Shown here one piece after another: positions 54,269-63,167 of a stretch of DNA of 64,000 nucleotides (positions are counted from its first letter, which is position 1; every line of letters begins with the position of its first letter). The stretch lies in contig NZ_CP012545.1 in assembly GCF_004803835.1 (NCBI RefSeq), positions 62,001 through 126,000 of the forward strand. The letters are read 5' to 3'. The notes below the pieces were generated by a model, which was not told the DNA's origin, searched no databases, and was given only the letters and a program-made list of their open reading frames with translations. The translations under genes were made by a program, and so were the position numbers. This stretch comes from Campylobacter sp. RM6914. Lineage in GTDB: Bacteria; Campylobacterota; Campylobacteria; Campylobacterales; Campylobacteraceae.

Positions 54269-55150
54269 ATGTTTCACCAACTAGCCCTCATCGGCACGAC
54301 TGCAAGCGGCAAGAGTTCGCTAGCTATACAAATCGCTCGTAAATTTAACGGAGTTATCTTAAGTCTTGACTCGCTTGCTTTGTATAAACAAATCGACATT
54401 GCAAGTGCCAAGCCTAGCAAGAGCGAGCTCGAGCTTGTAAAGCATTTTGGGGTCAATGAAATTTATGTAAATGAAGTCTTTAGTGTCGGGATGTTTTTTA
54501 AAATTTATCAAAATTCCTTAAAGTGGGCGCAAGATAATGGCTGCCTTTTGATAATCACCGGCGGAAGCGGCTTTTACTTAAAGGCCATGCTTAGTGGTCT
54601 TACCCCCGATGTGCCAAAATGCGAAATTCCAAGTAATGAAGAAATTTATAGTTTAGCTAGAAAGATAGATGGTGATTTTGCTATGAAATTTAGTCAAAAC
54701 GATAGTTATAGACTTGAAAAATGGTATCAAATTTATAAATTTAGCAATGAAATTCCAAGCATTTGGTTAAAGAAAAATACGGGTGAACCGCTCATAAAAG
54801 AGCTTGAGATATATGAAATTTTATGGCCAACCCAAGCAATAAGAGAGCGTATAAAAGAAAGAACACATCAGATGTTCAAGCAAGGTTTGCTTGATGAGGC
54901 GAAATTTTTATTTGACACATACGGATATGAACAAAAAGCCCTTAAATCAATCGGTCTTAAAGAGTGCGCGCAGTATTTTAGGGGTGAAATTTCAAATGTC
55001 GCGGAGCTTGAAGAGCTGATAACGATACACACGACACAGCTTGCAAAACGCCAACGCACATTTAACCGCTCGCAGTTTGAAAAAGAATTTATCGGCGAAC
55101 CTGACGCGGTTGAAGATGTGCTTATAAAACGTCTTGAAGGCTTAGTTTAA
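54269..55150 (+). CDS. miaA: tRNA dimethylallyltransferase
   Basis: Transfers a dimethylallyl group to A37 of tRNAs that read UNN codons. The 293-residue protein has the P-loop GTTASGKSS (residues 9-17), DSLALYKQIDIASAKPS, the central ITGGSGFYLKAML motif and the C-terminal tRNA-contact region TTQLAKRQRTFNRSQF. It is divergent from mqnP and its last nine bases overlap the convergent pflA stop. The same neighbourhood (UbiA-family gene then miaA) is known in C. jejuni. Confidence 0.95.
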   Translation: MFHQLALIGTTASGKSSLAIQIARKFNGVILSLDSLALYKQIDIASAKPSKSELELVKHFGVNEIYVNEVFSVGMFFKIYQNSLKWAQDNGCLLIITGGSGFYLKAMLSGLTPDVPKCEIPSNEEIYSLARKIDGDFAMKFSQNDSYRLEKWYQIYKFSNEIPSIWLKKNTGEPLIKELEIYEILWPTQAIRERIKERTHQMFKQGLLDEAKFLFDTYGYEQKALKSIGLKECAQYFRGEISNVAELEELITIHTTQLAKRQRTFNRSQFEKEFIGEPDAVEDVLIKRLEGLV

Positions 55151-57514
55151 AATTTGAAGCTGTGCTTCGCATGAGCTTTTCCACGGGCTGTTGAAATTTG
55201 AACCAACGCACTCATTTAGATGCTCTCTTGCAAGATCATATCGCTTAAGTTTGATGTAGATTTCAGATATTAAATTTAACGCTCTAAGCCTATCTTGAGG
55301 CTCTAGCTTCATGTTTAGGATGTATTTTGCCTCATCAAGCGCTTCATTTATGCTATCTATCTTCAAAAGCGAAGTCGCATAAAGTAAATTTAGCTTTGGA
55401 GAAAAGACATTTATCTTAACTCTAGTTTGTAACTCAAGAGCCTTTTTGGCATAGACGGTAACCGTAGCATGGTTGTTTTTGCCAAAGGCGTATTCGCTAA
55501 TTGCATTATATGCCTCGATGATTTTAAAGTCTTGCCCTCTAAGCTGTTCTATGGCGCTAAGCGTAGCTATGGCCTCTTCTATGCGGTTTAAATTTAACAG
55601 CGAGTAAAATCTATCAAAAAGCACCGGAGTGGGGTCTGAGTACTCAACTCCCGCACCAAGTCCCAAGGCTTCGTTTGCAACTTGAACGGTTTGCTCGTAA
55701 TCTTTCATTTGGTATAAAATTTTACTCAAATTTACTAGCCACTCTACGCGGTCTTCTAGGTTTTCATCTTTTATGTGGGATTTTGAGAGATTAAGCGCGT
55801 CGTTGTATCTTGCTGTGCGGAAGTAGCACTCGTATAGTTTAAACTGAGGAAGTGAAATTTTATCGACATCGTAGTTTTCAAGTAAATTTATCACAATCTG
55901 ACAGTCGTTGTTTATAAATCCAATCCTCGCAAGCTCGTATGCGGCACGGTCGAGGTAGTTTGTGGCTTCGGTTAGGTTGAGGTCTCTGGCTTTTTGAGTG
56001 TAGCTAAGCACGTCGCGGTATTTTCGCTCGTTAAAATTTAGAGCCATTTCGCTTACAAGCGCCTTTTTACCGATATCAGAGCTGTCGTATTTGTCCATCA
56101 AGCTTCTATAATGCTCGTGAAGCTTGGTTGAGTTATTTTCTTTTAACTCAAAAAAGAGCGCATCAAGGGCTTGTGTGACTTCGGCAGAGTATTCGCCGTT
56201 GTATTTAAATTCACTCTCGTAGCGTTTTAAGTAAGCATAAGCTCTATTTACGTCATTTAGTTTGGCTAAATTTATGCCTATGTTTTTTAAAGCAACTTCA
56301 TAAAATGGGCTATTGCGTTCGCTGTTGTCGACTATGATCTCGTAAATTTTAGCCGCTACGTCAGGCATGTTTTTATCAACGAAAACCCCGGCTAAATTTA
56401 TCGCTCGAGCAGGATCGTTCATGAAAAATTTTTCATTCGCATTTAAAATTTTAAGTATGAAATTCTTTGCGTTTTCAAATTTCTCTTTGTCTATGTTTGC
56501 GTCCACAAGAGATAGTGCCGCTCTGCTTGCGATATTGACATCGCCGGTGTTGTAAAGGACGTTTTCATAAAAGCTTATAGCCTCTTTTTGTCTGCTGTTT
56601 TTATAAAGATAATCAGCATAATCAAGCATGGTAAGCCTTGTGAATTTAGACCTTTCATGCTCGTTTATAAGTGTGTCAAGCATGTATTTAGCATCGCTTG
56701 CTATGCCGTCTTTTAAGTAGGCTCTGGCGATGATGTAAAGAACTTCGGGATAGTTTTCGTCAGCGGCAAATTTCCTCATCCATGCTCTTCCCTCAGCAAC
56801 TAGCGAATTTGGAGTGGAGTCCTCAAATCTATCCTCTTTTTCAAAAATTTTATCAAGCGCGCGAAGTCTGTAGAGTAAAAATTCACTTGCAAAAAGGCTT
56901 TGCGGGTGTCTTTGTATGGCGATTTTAGTTTCTGCTACAACAACTGGATAGTTGCCGCTCTCGTAGGCTCGCTTTATGTTTATATAAAGGTCTATGTCGT
57001 TGCTATCCATGCCTTCTATCGGAGCCATGTTAAGGTCAAGCGCGCCGATGGATGGGCGCAAAAGCTCGCTAAAATCAGGAGCGAAATTTAGTCCGTTTGG
57101 TTTTAGCGGATCAAATTCTTTTAAGCTTTGATCGATGATGATACTAAAGTGTTTTGAGATGCTACTGCTCGAACTAAAGGCACGAGTGTCGTTATATAGT
57201 TCGCTTGAGATGTTTAGTAGTCTTGAGTTTGCCTTTGGCAAGATGATAACAAAGAGCTTGCCGTCTTGTTTTTTGTATTTTATGTCCATAAGAGGCAAGA
57301 TAGTGTCTTCTATCTGTGGCAAAACACCGTCGTTAAGCATGCAAACATAACGCTTGGTGTCATACGCTAAAAGTTGCTCAACGCACTCGAATTCCTCTTC
57401 GTCGCTAAGCTGAAGGACGCTATATGGCTTGCCGTTTTCTATACCGCTGTTTAGGCTAAGATTAAAAGCGTAGATAAAAATAGGAAAAAATAAAACCAAA
57501 AAAGCTTTTTTCAT
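55142..57514 (-). CDS. pflA: Paralysed flagella protein PflA
   Basis: A 790-residue periplasmic protein with signal peptide KKAFLVLFFPIFIYAF. An N-terminal beta-rich domain (about 20-150) is followed by a long array of TPR-like helix pairs (about 185-785), for example YPEVLYIIARAYLKDGIASD, SRQKEAISFYENVLY and RLRALNLISEIYIKLKRYD. Length and layout match PflA of C. jejuni (788 residues). That protein builds the periplasmic scaffold of the high-torque flagellar motor with PflB. I rely on architecture and length, so the name is likely rather than proven. Confidence 0.75.
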   Translation of the reverse strand: MKKAFLVLFFPIFIYAFNLSLNSGIENGKPYSVLQLSDEEEFECVEQLLAYDTKRYVCMLNDGVLPQIEDTILPLMDIKYKKQDGKLFVIILPKANSRLLNISSELYNDTRAFSSSSSISKHFSIIIDQSLKEFDPLKPNGLNFAPDFSELLRPSIGALDLNMAPIEGMDSNDIDLYINIKRAYESGNYPVVVAETKIAIQRHPQSLFASEFLLYRLRALDKIFEKEDRFEDSTPNSLVAEGRAWMRKFAADENYPEVLYIIARAYLKDGIASDAKYMLDTLINEHERSKFTRLTMLDYADYLYKNSRQKEAISFYENVLYNTGDVNIASRAALSLVDANIDKEKFENAKNFILKILNANEKFFMNDPARAINLAGVFVDKNMPDVAAKIYEIIVDNSERNSPFYEVALKNIGINLAKLNDVNRAYAYLKRYESEFKYNGEYSAEVTQALDALFFELKENNSTKLHEHYRSLMDKYDSSDIGKKALVSEMALNFNERKYRDVLSYTQKARDLNLTEATNYLDRAAYELARIGFINNDCQIVINLLENYDVDKISLPQFKLYECYFRTARYNDALNLSKSHIKDENLEDRVEWLVNLSKILYQMKDYEQTVQVANEALGLGAGVEYSDPTPVLFDRFYSLLNLNRIEEAIATLSAIEQLRGQDFKIIEAYNAISEYAFGKNNHATVTVYAKKALELQTRVKINVFSPKLNLLYATSLLKIDSINEALDEAKYILNMKLEPQDRLRALNLISEIYIKLKRYDLAREHLNECVGSNFNSPWKSSCEAQLQILN

Positions 57515-57538
57515 CTTAGTGTTACAGCCGCCTTGTTT

Positions 57539-58255
57539 TTAAATTTGACTTACTTTAACAAGCTTGAAGTTGTATCCGACAACCTCGCTAACACCAACTA
57601 ATGCAACTGTTCCTTTTAGGTTTTTATCAAGTCTAAATTTGCGAGTTAAACTAAAGTCGTCGCTACTAACAGTTATCGTGTCACCGTCTTTTATCTTGCT
57701 TGCCATGCTAAAAGTGGTAGTTCCTACTATCTCGTCGCTGCTATCGTTTTTATAAAGGTAGATAACGCTTCCGTCAAAATTTAAAAGCTCTTTTAATTCG
57801 CTTAAATTTCCGTTTGTTTCATATTCTGTGGCTTGTGTATCGGCTAAGATAACATCTAAATTTAATATTTCTAAAAGCTCAAATATCATTTTTGCATCGG
57901 GATTTGTAAAAAACGAACTGTCTATTATGACGTTTTTAGCATCTTTTAGCCATAAAACAAGCTCTTTTATCTCCTCTTCGCCGACATTGCACTCTCCGCT
58001 TAAAAGTCCATCGTCAAGCTCATCAAAATACTCCTTGTGTGCACTTGATACGTGTTTGCAAAGTAGGGCTAGAACGTAGCTTACAGAGCCTATTTCGCAA
58101 CGTATTAAATTTTCGTTTCCAAGTAGCTCATCTTCAAAGCATGAGATGTATTTAAATTCACAGGTTTTAAGTTCGTTTGCCAATGCCGGATTTGAAAGAC
58201 TTAGTAAATTTGCAAGACTTAATGTTTTTGCTTTTTTAAATTTATGAAATTTCAT
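57539..58255 (-). CDS. Hypothetical protein upstream of pflA
   Basis: A 238-residue soluble protein with no signal peptide or membrane segment. Alternating helix and strand runs are seen, such as VLWLKDAKNVIIDSSFF and FELLEILNLDVILADTQATE, and the C-terminus is beta-rich (VSSDDFSLTRKFRLDKNLKG). The last segment vaguely resembles the C-terminal molybdopterin-domain region of NuoG-like subunits. In C. jejuni pflA lies at the end of the nuo operon, which has atypical subunits, so this may be a relocated Nuo-associated protein. That is weak inference; the function is unknown. Confidence 0.55.
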   Translation of the reverse strand: MKFHKFKKAKTLSLANLLSLSNPALANELKTCEFKYISCFEDELLGNENLIRCEIGSVSYVLALLCKHVSSAHKEYFDELDDGLLSGECNVGEEEIKELVLWLKDAKNVIIDSSFFTNPDAKMIFELLEILNLDVILADTQATEYETNGNLSELKELLNFDGSVIYLYKNDSSDEIVGTTTFSMASKIKDGDTITVSSDDFSLTRKFRLDKNLKGTVALVGVSEVVGYNFKLVKVSQI

Positions 58256-58314
58256 ATTTGACCTTTTTGAGATTTATATATTTTATAAAATTTTCTTTTT
58301 AACTTCGTTTAAAA

Positions 58315-59961
58315 TTAATCCCGCTCAAGTCTTTCGACTGCGTCTTTACTTGCCTTTTCGCGTTCATCGCCTGTTAATTCGCTAATTTTACCCTCTTTTA
58401 CGAGTAAAATTCTATCCGCCACATCAAAATACGCATCATCATGGCTAATGGCAACTATACTTACGCCTTTTTGCTTTAAAAACGGCAAAATTTCACGGTA
58501 AAACACCCGCTTAAATATCGGATCTTGATCGGCCGCCCACTCATCAAGCACGAGTAAAGATCTTTTTTCAAGCAGTGCTATAAAAAGCCCAAGACGTTTT
58601 CTTTGCCCTTGAGATAGTGCCGTAGTGCTTAGCTTGTCATCTATAACTTTAACCTTTTTATCTATGCAAAGCATGCGTAAAAGCTCGTCCATCTCCTTTT
58701 TATCTGCAAATTCGTCCGTGTTTGAAAGTGTTTGGGAGAAGAGGTAGAAATTTGAAAGTATCGCACTTACGTTTGACTGATATGAGCGTAAATTTTGATC
58801 GTTTATGCCGACTTCATCAAGTAAAATTTCTCCATGCGTCGGAGCTAAAAGACCGCAAAGTATGTTTGAAAAGGTACTCTTTCCGCTGCCGTTTTTGCCG
58901 ATGACAAATACCGTTTCACCACGTTTTATGCTTAAATTTACATCTTTAAGGCTGAAATTTTTATCAGGATAACTAAAGCCGACATTTTTAAATTCTATCT
59001 TTTTCCACTCCTTACCAAGCTCGTCATCAAAGTCAAATTTGTCCGAAGTGTATTGAGTTAAATTTAAATTTGAAATTTTATCCATGCTAACTTTTGCGCT
59101 AAGAGCCGTTGGGATAGAGCCTACCATGGCGATCAGTGAGCCACGTAAAAACAGTATCGTAAGGCTAACGGTAACTGCTGTTTGCAAACTCGCCCAGCCA
59201 AATCCTACGCATAAAAGCACACACATGCCAACCGCGCCAAGAAGCATGACGTTTGTAAAATTGTCAGAAATTGCATGAAACACATCAGCCTTTACCATGC
59301 TTTTTCGTTTTTTGTCTGAAATTTCATTTAGTTCGTTAAAGCAAATTTTGGCTCTGCTTCGATTAAGAGTAAGTTCGGCGTGTCCTTCAACGGCGTCATT
59401 GTAGCTTTGTTGAAGCTCGTCGTCATTTTTTCTTGCTATAGAAAAATGATAGTGGATTTTTCTCATTAAAAATGCGCTAATGCCAAGAGCAAAACCAAGC
59501 CAGATAAATATAAATGTAAATAATTTTGGCGATATGTAAAACATATAAATTCCGGAAGCCATGATGAAAACAGACCCTTGGATAAGTCCCGGAGCGCTCA
59601 TAAATGCAAACGAGATCGTCCTTATATCACTGTTTAGACTTGCTATGAGTTTTGCTTTGCCGATGGTGTCTATTTGCGTGTTTGAAGTGTCTAATATCTG
59701 TTTAACAAGGCGCTTTCTTATCTCAAAAACAAGACCGTGGCCAAAGGTCGTAAGTGTGATATTTGCATAAACTGAAGAGAGAAAAAATAGCAATAAAAGC
59801 GATATAAACTGTACCGCTACTATCGCGTCAAAGCTTTGCGCTCCAAGTAGTCGTTCGTTGATAAAAGACAAAACTCCAATGCCAAGAGCGCTAAAAATAA
59901 GCGTTAGAAATACGATTTTCACGATAGATAGGATATTGTTTTTAATTAAGGATTTTATCAT
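58315..59961 (-). CDS. Fused permease-ATPase ABC exporter (cyclic-peptide/YojI type)
   Basis: A 548-residue half-size ABC exporter with six membrane helices (about 1-290) and a C-terminal nucleotide-binding domain. Walker A is GKNGSGKST (about 359-367), signature LSQGQRKRLGLFIALLEKRS, Walker B LLVLDEWAADQD and switch His ISHDD. The WAADQDP sequence after Walker B is typical of YojI/PvdE/SyrD-type exporters of peptides or siderophore precursors. No peptide or siderophore biosynthesis gene adjoins it. The cargo is unknown. Confidence 0.87.
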   Translation of the reverse strand: MIKSLIKNNILSIVKIVFLTLIFSALGIGVLSFINERLLGAQSFDAIVAVQFISLLLLFFLSSVYANITLTTFGHGLVFEIRKRLVKQILDTSNTQIDTIGKAKLIASLNSDIRTISFAFMSAPGLIQGSVFIMASGIYMFYISPKLFTFIFIWLGFALGISAFLMRKIHYHFSIARKNDDELQQSYNDAVEGHAELTLNRSRAKICFNELNEISDKKRKSMVKADVFHAISDNFTNVMLLGAVGMCVLLCVGFGWASLQTAVTVSLTILFLRGSLIAMVGSIPTALSAKVSMDKISNLNLTQYTSDKFDFDDELGKEWKKIEFKNVGFSYPDKNFSLKDVNLSIKRGETVFVIGKNGSGKSTFSNILCGLLAPTHGEILLDEVGINDQNLRSYQSNVSAILSNFYLFSQTLSNTDEFADKKEMDELLRMLCIDKKVKVIDDKLSTTALSQGQRKRLGLFIALLEKRSLLVLDEWAADQDPIFKRVFYREILPFLKQKGVSIVAISHDDAYFDVADRILLVKEGKISELTGDEREKASKDAVERLERD

Positions 59962-60037
59962 AAGCCGTCCAGAAAATTTTTTAAATTTTAGGCAAAAAAG
60001 ATAAATTTAGTTTTAATTTTATATTGACAGCGAATTT

Positions 60038-60056
60038 TATAATATTACGATATAAT
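60038..60056 (+). promoter_or_regulatory. Paired TATAAT elements before the AI-2E-family gene
   Basis: Two TATAAT hexamers, at 60038-60043 and 60051-60056, lie between the divergent ABC exporter and the AI-2E-family gene. A TTGACA at 60024-60029 is too close to the first and rather far from the second (21 bases). The second is best placed for the TTG at 60088. Confidence 0.45.
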
Positions 60057-60087
60057 TTTGCCAAAACAGCCACGACAAAGGACTATC

Positions 60088-61089
60088 TTGAAAGCTTCAC
60101 TGATCTACATCGCAAGTTTTGTCATCATAGCATCGGGTTTAAAAGCTGCAGGAACGGTTGTTTTTCCATTTTTACTGGCGGTTTTTATAGCCATTGTTAT
60201 TTCTCCTGCTATAAAAAAACTACAAGAGTTAAAACTGCCGCGAATTTTAGCTTTTATCCTAGTTATGGGTGTGATATTCTTTGCTTTAGGGTCTATAACA
60301 AACACTGTCGTAAAAACTTTAAACGGACTACTAGGATACATGCCGGAACTTCAGGCTAAATTTAAAATTTTAACTGATGAATACATTAAACTAGCCGTTA
60401 AATACGGCTTTGAGATAAATGGCGTCCTACCTAGCGGGTTTGATCCAAATAATATCTTCACAAGTGTCGGAGGCTTTTTAAAAAGCGGCACCCAAATCGC
60501 ATCAAAAGCGTTTTTTATCTTTTTGCTTGTTACTTTCATGCTATTTGAAACGCAAATTTTTTATCAAAAAGTTGAGTATTTTGCTAGTAAAAATCCGCAA
60601 ACAAATTTGATCGTAGATACTTTTATATCAAATTTAAAACGCTATCTTGCCATAAAGTCGATCGCCTCCGGGGCAACCGGTATAATTATCTGGTTGGGAC
60701 TTGAATTTCTTGGTGTTCCTTATGCTTCGCTTTGGGGTATAGTGGCGTGTGTGTTAAATTTTATCCCGACGATAGGCTCGATAATAGCGGCATTTCCTGC
60801 GATACTGGTATCGCTTTTACTAAATGATATAAGCACCTGTTTGTGGGTTGCTACTCTTTATATTTGCGTAAATGTTGCGATAGGAAATTTTATAGAGCCT
60901 AAATTTCTAGGCAAGGGGCTTGGCATAAGCACTCTTGTGGTCTTGCTTAGCTTGCTTTTTTGGGGATTTTTGTTTGGAGTAGGCGGGATGTTTTTAGCTG
61001 TTCCTTTAACAATGAGCCTAAAAATCGCGCTTGATGCAAACCCAAGCACGAAATTTATAGCTGTTTTATTAAGCGATAAAGTTGAGTAG
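60088..61089 (+). CDS. AI-2E family (PerM/YdiK-like) transporter
   Basis: A 333-residue membrane protein of the AI-2 exporter family with about eight helices. Typical segments are FPFLLAVFIAIVISPAIKKLQ, a long periplasmic or cytoplasmic insert (about 85-150), LNFIPTIGSIIAAFPAILVS, and near the end NFIEPKFLGKGLGISTLVVLLSLLFWG split across helices. I chose the TTG at 60088 after an aaagga site. The upstream TTG at 60058 overlaps a TATAAT promoter element and lacks a ribosome-binding site. Substrates vary in the family (AI-2, Na+/H+), so none is assigned. Confidence 0.85.
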   Translation: MKASLIYIASFVIIASGLKAAGTVVFPFLLAVFIAIVISPAIKKLQELKLPRILAFILVMGVIFFALGSITNTVVKTLNGLLGYMPELQAKFKILTDEYIKLAVKYGFEINGVLPSGFDPNNIFTSVGGFLKSGTQIASKAFFIFLLVTFMLFETQIFYQKVEYFASKNPQTNLIVDTFISNLKRYLAIKSIASGATGIIIWLGLEFLGVPYASLWGIVACVLNFIPTIGSIIAAFPAILVSLLLNDISTCLWVATLYICVNVAIGNFIEPKFLGKGLGISTLVVLLSLLFWGFLFGVGGMFLAVPLTMSLKIALDANPSTKFIAVLLSDKVE

Positions 61090-62460
61090 CTAGATCGCAG
61101 CCTTTGGTCTTGTGACCGCTTGCTCATAGCTAACCCCTGTATCTTCGCTCATAACATGTAAATTTTTAGTTCGTTTGATCTTTGCGTCATCTTTAAATAA
61201 AGCACGAACTCTATCCATGCCGGCATAAAAATCACGCATAAGCACAACACAGATATACTTACCAAAAAATGTCGGTTTAATGCAGCCGTTTTCTTCATAT
61301 ATGGCATTTACGAGTTTTAGTAAATTTAGCTCTACAAATAGATCTCTATGGATGTTTGCGCCATTGTTTTTATTGTATTTTGCGATGTCTACCGATCCGT
61401 CAAAAAGTTCTGTTAAAAATATATACTTTAAGCGCTCTTTTTTGGTAAATGCGCATTTTGCTATTACCGTGCTATCTTGCGCTTTGACCTTGCGACCGTA
61501 GTCAAGAAGGTTAAAAGCGTTTATAACAAGTTCTCCTTCTAAAAAGCTAAACGCACCGCTACCGATGCCGACGTATTCGTGATTTGAGCCGACGTATTCA
61601 TCGCGCATATCGGCATTTTTTTGATTTGAAAACGCCCATGCGTTACTTTGACGATATCCGCCTTTGGCAAATTCATCTACGATTATCTCGTAAAATTCGC
61701 GCTCATTGTCTACGTTTGAAACACCAAGCGAACGAGCGATATTATCGCGAGTTAGTTCTGATTTCATTAACGGGTAGAGCGTGATTTGTTCAGGTGCTAT
61801 GGCTTTTGAAATTTTTATATCGTTTATTAACTGCTCTTTTGTTTGATTTGGTAGATTAAAGATAAGATCAAGGCTGATAACCGGTATCATACCAACGGCT
61901 TTTTCAAGTCTTTTTTGAACTTCAGCCGAGCTACCGAATTTCTCATATCTGCCGACTTTTTTTAGTATAGAGTCATCAAAACTTTGAACGCCAACGCTTA
62001 GACGGTCGATAAGTCCGTCAAATCTAGTAAGACTTTCAGGTGAGATGTGGTTTGGATCGCTTTCTGCCGATATATCCTCTATGTTAAAAAGCTCTTTTGC
62101 AAGGCGTAGTGTTTTTTCAAGTTCAGGCTCATTTATAAGCGTTGTTCCGCCACCTACATAAAGGGAGTTAAAGTCAAAACCGGCTGCTTTTACCTGACGC
62201 ATCTCTTCGCGTAAATTTTCAAAGTAGTGTTTGGCTAGCTCTTGCTCGTAGTGGTATTTGTGAAACGAGCAGTATGGGCAAAAAGTATGGCAAAAGGGCA
62301 CATGCGCATATAGCATGTATTTTTTGCCTTCTTTTGGAGTTTTTGTGTATTTTTGATTTTCGTCTAAGATTTTTATATTAAATTCATTATAAAGAGAGCG
62401 CTGTATAGATTTATGTGCATAATTTACCGCAAAACTCTCTACGGTATTTTTAAAAATCAT
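61090..62460 (-). CDS. HemN-like radical SAM protein (coproporphyrinogen oxidase family)
   Basis: A 456-residue radical SAM protein of the HemN/HemW superfamily. The cluster motif is VPFCHTFCPYCSF (about residues 54-66), followed by SLYVGGGTTL, the ESDPNHISPE strand and RLSVGVQSFDD. A C-terminal HemN-type domain (YVGIGSGAFSFLEG, LTELFDGSVDIAKY) follows. It is not clearly true HemN, HemW or the haem-degrading ChuW/HutW type. C. jejuni has a comparable extra HemN-like protein. It is convergent with the AI-2E gene, their stops meeting at 61089/61090. The role in haem metabolism is inferred. Confidence 0.82.
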   Translation of the reverse strand: MIFKNTVESFAVNYAHKSIQRSLYNEFNIKILDENQKYTKTPKEGKKYMLYAHVPFCHTFCPYCSFHKYHYEQELAKHYFENLREEMRQVKAAGFDFNSLYVGGGTTLINEPELEKTLRLAKELFNIEDISAESDPNHISPESLTRFDGLIDRLSVGVQSFDDSILKKVGRYEKFGSSAEVQKRLEKAVGMIPVISLDLIFNLPNQTKEQLINDIKISKAIAPEQITLYPLMKSELTRDNIARSLGVSNVDNEREFYEIIVDEFAKGGYRQSNAWAFSNQKNADMRDEYVGSNHEYVGIGSGAFSFLEGELVINAFNLLDYGRKVKAQDSTVIAKCAFTKKERLKYIFLTELFDGSVDIAKYNKNNGANIHRDLFVELNLLKLVNAIYEENGCIKPTFFGKYICVVLMRDFYAGMDRVRALFKDDAKIKRTKNLHVMSEDTGVSYEQAVTRPKAAI

Positions 62461-62669
62461 GATTAGTTACCTTTAGTAAGTATTTTTTAAATAATTTGTT
62501 AGAATATCGAAATTTTAATTAAATTTAACTTTTATAAAAGAGCGATACGTGAATTTTACGGCATTTTAGCTTATAAATTTAAAGAGAAATTAAATCGCAA
62601 CAAAATTATATTAAGCTATTAAAACAACCAAGGCAACAAAAAATTGCATTGCCGCCTTGGTTGTGGGGA
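62461..62669. promoter_or_regulatory. Intergenic region between the HemN-like gene and yajQ
   Basis: About 209 AT-rich bases, both flanking genes on the minus strand. The left part holds the leader of the HemN-like gene with an aaaggt ribosome-binding site just before its ATG. The right end holds the yajQ terminator. Between them I see no ORF or structured element. Confidence 0.4.
62625..62663 (-). terminator. Rho-independent terminator of yajQ
   Basis: A 10-bp perfect stem (caaccaaggc / gccttggttg on the plus strand) has a loop of about 19 bases. It is followed on the minus strand by a T-rich tail and lies seven bases after the yajQ stop. Confidence 0.8.
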
Positions 62670-63167
62670 TTATTTTAAATTTTTAAAGCTCAGAGGAAGT
62701 TCTAAATTTAGTCCTTTTACAAGACGTATACACTCTTGTAGATCATCGATCGACTTGCTTACTACTCGCACCTCTTCACCTCGGATACTAGCTGTTACTT
62801 TTAGCTTTGCATCTTTGATGGCTTTTGTGATCTTTTTGGAGTTTTCGCTGTCTAAAGTATCGTTTAGCTTTAAAATGGCCTTTATATTACCTCCGCCGGC
62901 ACTTTCGCGTTTGCTCTCGCTAAGCGCCACAGGCGGGATGTTGCGTTTGATAAGCTTTGAGATAACGATATCTTTTAAGGCGTCTATCTTGTTGTCGCTT
63001 GAGCTTAAAAGGCTTATAAATTTCTCCTTTTCATTTAGCTCTATTTGGGCGGTTACACCCTTGAAATTATATCTGGCCGCAAGCTCTTTTTTTGATGTTT
63101 CAAGAGCGTTTTTAACCTCCATCATATTGACTGCACAACTTATGTCAAAACTATGTTCACTTGCCAT
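62670..63167 (-). CDS. yajQ: YajQ-family nucleotide-binding protein
   Basis: A 165-residue soluble protein with the YajQ fold. The N-terminal [20 protein letters not shown] and [20 protein letters not shown] are conserved, as are [20 protein letters not shown] and the C-terminal [19 protein letters not shown]. Relatives bind c-di-GMP or other nucleotides and, in Xanthomonas, modulate a transcription factor. Its start overlaps the 3' end of the dehydrogenase gene by 11 bases, so the two are coupled. Its ligand here is unknown. Confidence 0.92.
   Translation of the reverse strand: MASEHSFDISCAVNMMEVKNALETSKKELAARYNFKGVTAQIELNEKEKFISLLSSSDNKIDALKDIVISKLIKRNIPPVALSESKRESAGGGNIKAILKLNDTLDSENSKKITKAIKDAKLKVTASIRGEEVRVVSKSIDDLQECIRLVKGLNLELPLSFKNLK

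Noticed and set aside
60024-60359. 111-codon plus-strand ORF overlapping the AI-2E gene start
   Set aside because: It is in another frame over the promoter and the first membrane helices of a real gene, with no ribosome-binding site.
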